NCBI GenBank assembly: GCA_017554105.1
Contig: JAFZIY010000030.1
Location: forward strand, 1 to 64,000
Source: Prevotella sp.
GTDB taxonomy: Bacteria > Bacteroidota > Bacteroidia > Bacteroidales > Bacteroidaceae
DNA: 64,000 bases
Direction: 5' to 3'
How positions within the stretch are numbered: the first letter of the stretch is position 1; each line of letters starts with the position of its first letter. The notes beneath the pieces were generated by a model. That model worked only from the letters and a program-made list of their open reading frames with translations. It was not told the origin of the DNA and did not search any database. The translations under genes and the position numbers were made by a program. This document shows positions 60,971 through 64,000 of this stretch, piece by piece.

Positions 60971-62017
60971 ATGCAGATAGAATTACTGAAAGAAGAAGAG
61001 GTCGCACTATTAAGAAACCTCATAGGCGAGTCGGAAAAGATAGTATTATGTTGCCATCAGAATCCTGATGGCGATGCTATTGGCTCGTGCCTTGCCTTAG
61101 GAGAGTATCTGAAACAGCAAGGTAAGACACCGTTGATTGCCGTACCCGATGCTTATCCTGACTTCCTGCAATGGATGCCTGAATCACAGACGATTGTGAG
61201 ATACGACAAGCACAAGGAGATTGTTGAGGACGCGATGACTAATGCCGAACTGGTGTTCTGTCTCGACTTCAACAATGCCGACCGTCTGGGCAACGACATG
61301 AGCGCCCTGCTGACGGCATCGGCAGCGAAGAAAGTGATGATAGACCATCACCCAGAGCCTAATATCGACACCGTTCTGTGCATATCTCATCCCGATATGA
61401 GCAGCACATGTGAACTGCTGTTCCGTGTGATATGGCAACTGGGCGGATTCGAGGCAATGACGAAGAAAGAGGCGATACAGATATACTGTGGCATGATGAC
61501 CGACACTGGAGGATTCACGTTCAACTCCTCGCGCCCTGAGATTTTCTTCATCATCAGCCAACTGCTGACGAAAGGTTTCGACAAGGACAAGATATACCGC
61601 AACGTGTTCAACAACTATAGCGACTGGCGAATGCGCCTTATGGGATATGTGCTCTATCAGAAGTTGCGCGTGTTCCACGACTATCACGCATCCTATTTCA
61701 CCATCTCGCGACAGGACATCAAGCGGTTCCACTTTATCAAGGGCGATGCCGAGGGACTGGTTAACCTGCCACTGCAAATAAAGGGCATGCGCTTGTCCAT
61801 ATCACTCCGTGAGGACACCGAGAAGGAGAACCTCATCTGGGTGAGTCTTCGCTCGGTGGGCAACTTCCCCTGCAACACCATAGCAGAGAAGTATTTCAAT
61901 GGTGGAGGACATATGAATGCCTCTGGCGGACGTCTCTACTGCTCCCTTGAAGAGGCAGAGAAGATTGTGATGAAAGCCATCACCCAACAGCCAACAGCCA
62001 ATAGCCAACAACAATGA
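60971..62017 (+). CDS. nrnA: DHH-family phosphoesterase (NrnA-like)
   Basis: A 348-residue bifunctional oligoribonuclease / 3'-phosphoadenosine-5'-phosphate phosphatase. DHH motifs are CCHQNPDGDAIGSCLALG, FCLDFNNADR, MIDHHPEP and YCGMMTDTGGF; the DHHA1 domain contains the conserved NGGGHMNASGG-like FNGGGHMNASGGRL. It clears short RNAs and PAP in the cytoplasm. ATG 60971 follows its -7 box. Four bp overlap dnaG, so it is coupled with it. Confidence 0.9.
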   Translation: MQIELLKEEEVALLRNLIGESEKIVLCCHQNPDGDAIGSCLALGEYLKQQGKTPLIAVPDAYPDFLQWMPESQTIVRYDKHKEIVEDAMTNAELVFCLDFNNADRLGNDMSALLTASAAKKVMIDHHPEPNIDTVLCISHPDMSSTCELLFRVIWQLGGFEAMTKKEAIQIYCGMMTDTGGFTFNSSRPEIFFIISQLLTKGFDKDKIYRNVFNNYSDWRMRLMGYVLYQKLRVFHDYHASYFTISRQDIKRFHFIKGDAEGLVNLPLQIKGMRLSISLREDTEKENLIWVSLRSVGNFPCNTIAEKYFNGGGHMNASGGRLYCSLEEAEKIVMKAITQQPTANSQQQ

Positions 62018-63951
62018 TAGACAGACAGACGGTTGACAGAATTATGGAGGCGGCGAACATCGTGGAAGTGGTTTCCGATTTCGTTTCGCTGAGGAAGTCA
62101 GGGGCAAACTACAAAGGCCTCTGTCCATTCCATAATGAGCGTACTCCGTCATTCTACGTCTCGCCCTCACGAGGCATCTGTAAGTGTTTCTCATGCGGCA
62201 AAGGCGGTAATCCCGTGGGCTTCATCATGGAGCATGAGCAGATGACTTATCCTGAGGCGCTGCGATGGCTGGCAAAGAAATACAACATCGAGATAAAGGA
62301 ACGCGAACTCTCTGACGAGGAAAAGAAACAGGAGAGCGACCGCGAGTCGATGTTCATCGTCAACGAGTGGGTGGCCGACTACTTCGAGGATATGCTTCAC
62401 AATAATGTCGATGGTGTAGCCATTGGCATGCAGTATTTCCGCAGCCGTGGCTTCCGCGACGATACGATACGTAAGTTCCGACTCGGCTTCTCGCTGGCCG
62501 ACCGTGAGGCATTGCCGAAGACAGCACTCCATAAAGGATACAAGGAGGAGTTTCTTACGAAAACAGGCATCTGCTACAAGCGCGAGAATGACGGCAAACT
62601 GATTGACCGCTTTGCGGGCAGGGTTATATTCCCGTGGATAGGCATCAGCGGAAAGGTGGTGGCTTTCGGCGGTAGGAAACTCGACCAGGCAACGAAAGGA
62701 GTACAGCAGAAATACGTAAACTCACCCGACAGCGAGATTTATCATAAGGAAATGCAACTCTACGGCATCTATCAGGCGAAGAAAGCCATTGCCAAAGAGA
62801 ACTGCGTATATATGGTGGAAGGCTACACCGACGTCATCTCCATGCACCAAAGCGGCATCGAGAACGTGGTGGCCAACTCCGGTACGGCACTCTCGGTGCA
62901 TCAGATACGCACGCTGAGACGTTTCACGCCAAACGTGGTGCTGCTATACGACGGCGACGAGGCGGGAATACATGCCGCCATGCGAGGCACCGACATGATG
63001 CTCTCCGAGGGAATGAACATCAAGGTTCTGCTGCTCCCCGACGGCGACGACCCCGACAGTTTTGCACGTAAGCACACCGCAAAGGACTTCCGCGAGTATG
63101 TCGAGAAGCATCAGCAGGACTTCATCGATTTCAAGATTGACGTGATGCTGAAAGGTGTCACCGACCCGATAAAGCGTGCAGAGGCCGTGAACTCCATCAT
63201 AAAGAGCATCAGTATGATAAACGACCAGATAGTGCGTGCCACATACATAAACCTCTGCGTGCAGCGACTGGGCATTAACGAGGCAACGATAATATCAACC
63301 CTCAATAAGTTCATACGCAGCAACATAGAGAGCGAAGGGAAGCGGGTACAGGCAATCGCGCCCAACACCCCCGCACGGCCCATAGACCAGCCCCTGTCAC
63401 CTGCCACACCACAGGAACAGAGCAGTCGCGTGGAGAAACTGATAGCACAGATGGTGGTGCGCCACGGGGGCGACATCATCTATCACGATGTGGAGACGGA
63501 AGACGGCAGTAAGATAAACCTCAGCGTGGCACAGTACATCAGTTACGACCTCAGCATCGATGACCTGAAACTGAAGAACCCAGTCTTCTCACGCATCCTG
63601 GAGGAGGCGACGGAGCATAGCAAAGACGCAGGATTCAACTCGGAGCAATACTTCACGCATCACCCGGACGTGGAACTGAGCAACATCGCCTCGAAGATGG
63701 TGATGGACGTTCCGTTGGCCGAGAGTCTGCGGATAAAGAATGAGGAAGAGTCGCTGCGCAACGAGACTGAGCATCTGGTGCTCGACTTCCGTAAGGACTT
63801 CATCGAGGCGCGTCTTGCCACACTTAAGGCGGAAATCTCCAAGTCGATGGGCGACAACGAGAAGTTGCGCTCCCTGATGCAGGAGTATGCCGAGGCCCAG
63901 AGAATACGCAATGAACTGGCACGACGGTTAGGAAACGACATTGTGAGTTAG
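62014..63951 (+). CDS. dnaG: DNA primase
   Basis: A 645-residue primase: N-terminal zinc ribbon CPFHNERTPSFYVSPS ... CFSCGKGG (CHC2), the RNA-polymerase core with TOPRIM (YMVEGYTDVISMHQSGI, LLYDGDEAGIHAAMRG) and a helicase-binding C-terminal region (about 440-645) rich in helices. It synthesises RNA primers at forks. The linker before the C-terminal domain (APNTPARPIDQPLSPATPQEQ) is Pro-rich. The start overlaps the DHH gene by 4 bp. Confidence 0.96.
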   Translation: MIDRQTVDRIMEAANIVEVVSDFVSLRKSGANYKGLCPFHNERTPSFYVSPSRGICKCFSCGKGGNPVGFIMEHEQMTYPEALRWLAKKYNIEIKERELSDEEKKQESDRESMFIVNEWVADYFEDMLHNNVDGVAIGMQYFRSRGFRDDTIRKFRLGFSLADREALPKTALHKGYKEEFLTKTGICYKRENDGKLIDRFAGRVIFPWIGISGKVVAFGGRKLDQATKGVQQKYVNSPDSEIYHKEMQLYGIYQAKKAIAKENCVYMVEGYTDVISMHQSGIENVVANSGTALSVHQIRTLRRFTPNVVLLYDGDEAGIHAAMRGTDMMLSEGMNIKVLLLPDGDDPDSFARKHTAKDFREYVEKHQQDFIDFKIDVMLKGVTDPIKRAEAVNSIIKSISMINDQIVRATYINLCVQRLGINEATIISTLNKFIRSNIESEGKRVQAIAPNTPARPIDQPLSPATPQEQSSRVEKLIAQMVVRHGGDIIYHDVETEDGSKINLSVAQYISYDLSIDDLKLKNPVFSRILEEATEHSKDAGFNSEQYFTHHPDVELSNIASKMVMDVPLAESLRIKNEEESLRNETEHLVLDFRKDFIEARLATLKAEISKSMGDNEKLRSLMQEYAEAQRIRNELARRLGNDIVS

Positions 63952-64000
63952 GAGTTAGGAGTTACGAGTTAGGAGTTTGGAATTAGGAGTTTGGAATTAG
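63952..64000. repeat. TTAGGAG simple repeat after dnaG
   Basis: GAGTTAGGAGTTACGAGTTA and similar octamers continue to the window end. It is the same family as the low-complexity tracts near 2300, 5760, 6750 and 12160. Confidence 0.8.

Overview
This 64 kb window is a chromosomal segment of a Bacteroidota bacterium, most likely a Bacteroidales member close to Prevotella/Segatella. The evidence is the promoter grammar (repeated TAnnTTTGC -7 boxes without clear Shine-Dalgarno sites), the surE-lpxB / parA-parB-DUF5683-MltD-relA neighbourhood, the DUF3822, DUF349 and DUF1294 families, and the class-specific short intergenic repeats. Family names come from reading the proteins; no database search was run.

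Layout. 1-14 kb is an accessory, redox-flavoured region: a CMD-cupin gene cut by the window edge, a wrecked flavodoxin copy, an AraC regulator divergent from a ferritin-like gene, an acyltransferase/VOC/flavin-oxidase operon, a complete nitrite-ammonification operon (nrfH-nrfA-ccsB-ccsA), then back-to-back relics of a glycosidase and an acyltransferase, an iron alcohol dehydrogenase, an intact lipoprotein flavodoxin and an intact GH35-type glycosidase. Intact parents of all three relics lie in this same window. 13.6-19.8 kb holds carbonic anhydrase, an unknown membrane protein, flavin reductase, an SDR, DUF1294, MmcQ/YjbR, glycerate kinase and PepD.

20-36.5 kb is core: lipid A synthesis (lpxB, surE), chromosome partition (parAB), envelope (DUF5683, MltD-like), stringent response (relA/spoT), pectinesterase, a CorA transporter with a structured leader, DUF349, and clpS-clpA-aat, which places adaptor, unfoldase and N-terminal tagging enzyme of the N-degron pathway in one operon. 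36.6-46.6 kb has a radical SAM protein, tRNA-Gln, rsfS-ftsH-cdsA, an unknown lipoprotein-like gene, a MerR pair and alaS. 46.7-64 kb has a secreted unknown, recA, a four-helix-bundle gene framed by inverted repeats, carboxynorspermidine-synthase-like, an esterase, a LolA-like protein, nhaD, a GH3 enzyme, a nucleotidyltransferase, rsmD-DUF3822, a RecD-like helicase, a DHH phosphoesterase and dnaG.

No rRNA, CRISPR array, phage, integrase or recognised defence system was seen. The most unusual signals are non-coding or repeat-derived: a five-unit 22-bp array of palindromes after cdsA (41846), 10-bp-periodic motif clusters between pepD and lpxB (about 20 kb), a repeated terminator-promoter hairpin module in three places, short repeat families inserted in frame into conserved genes including alaS, a 487-bp inverted-repeat-bounded unit next to recA, and relics that keep both ends of a gene but have lost the middle.
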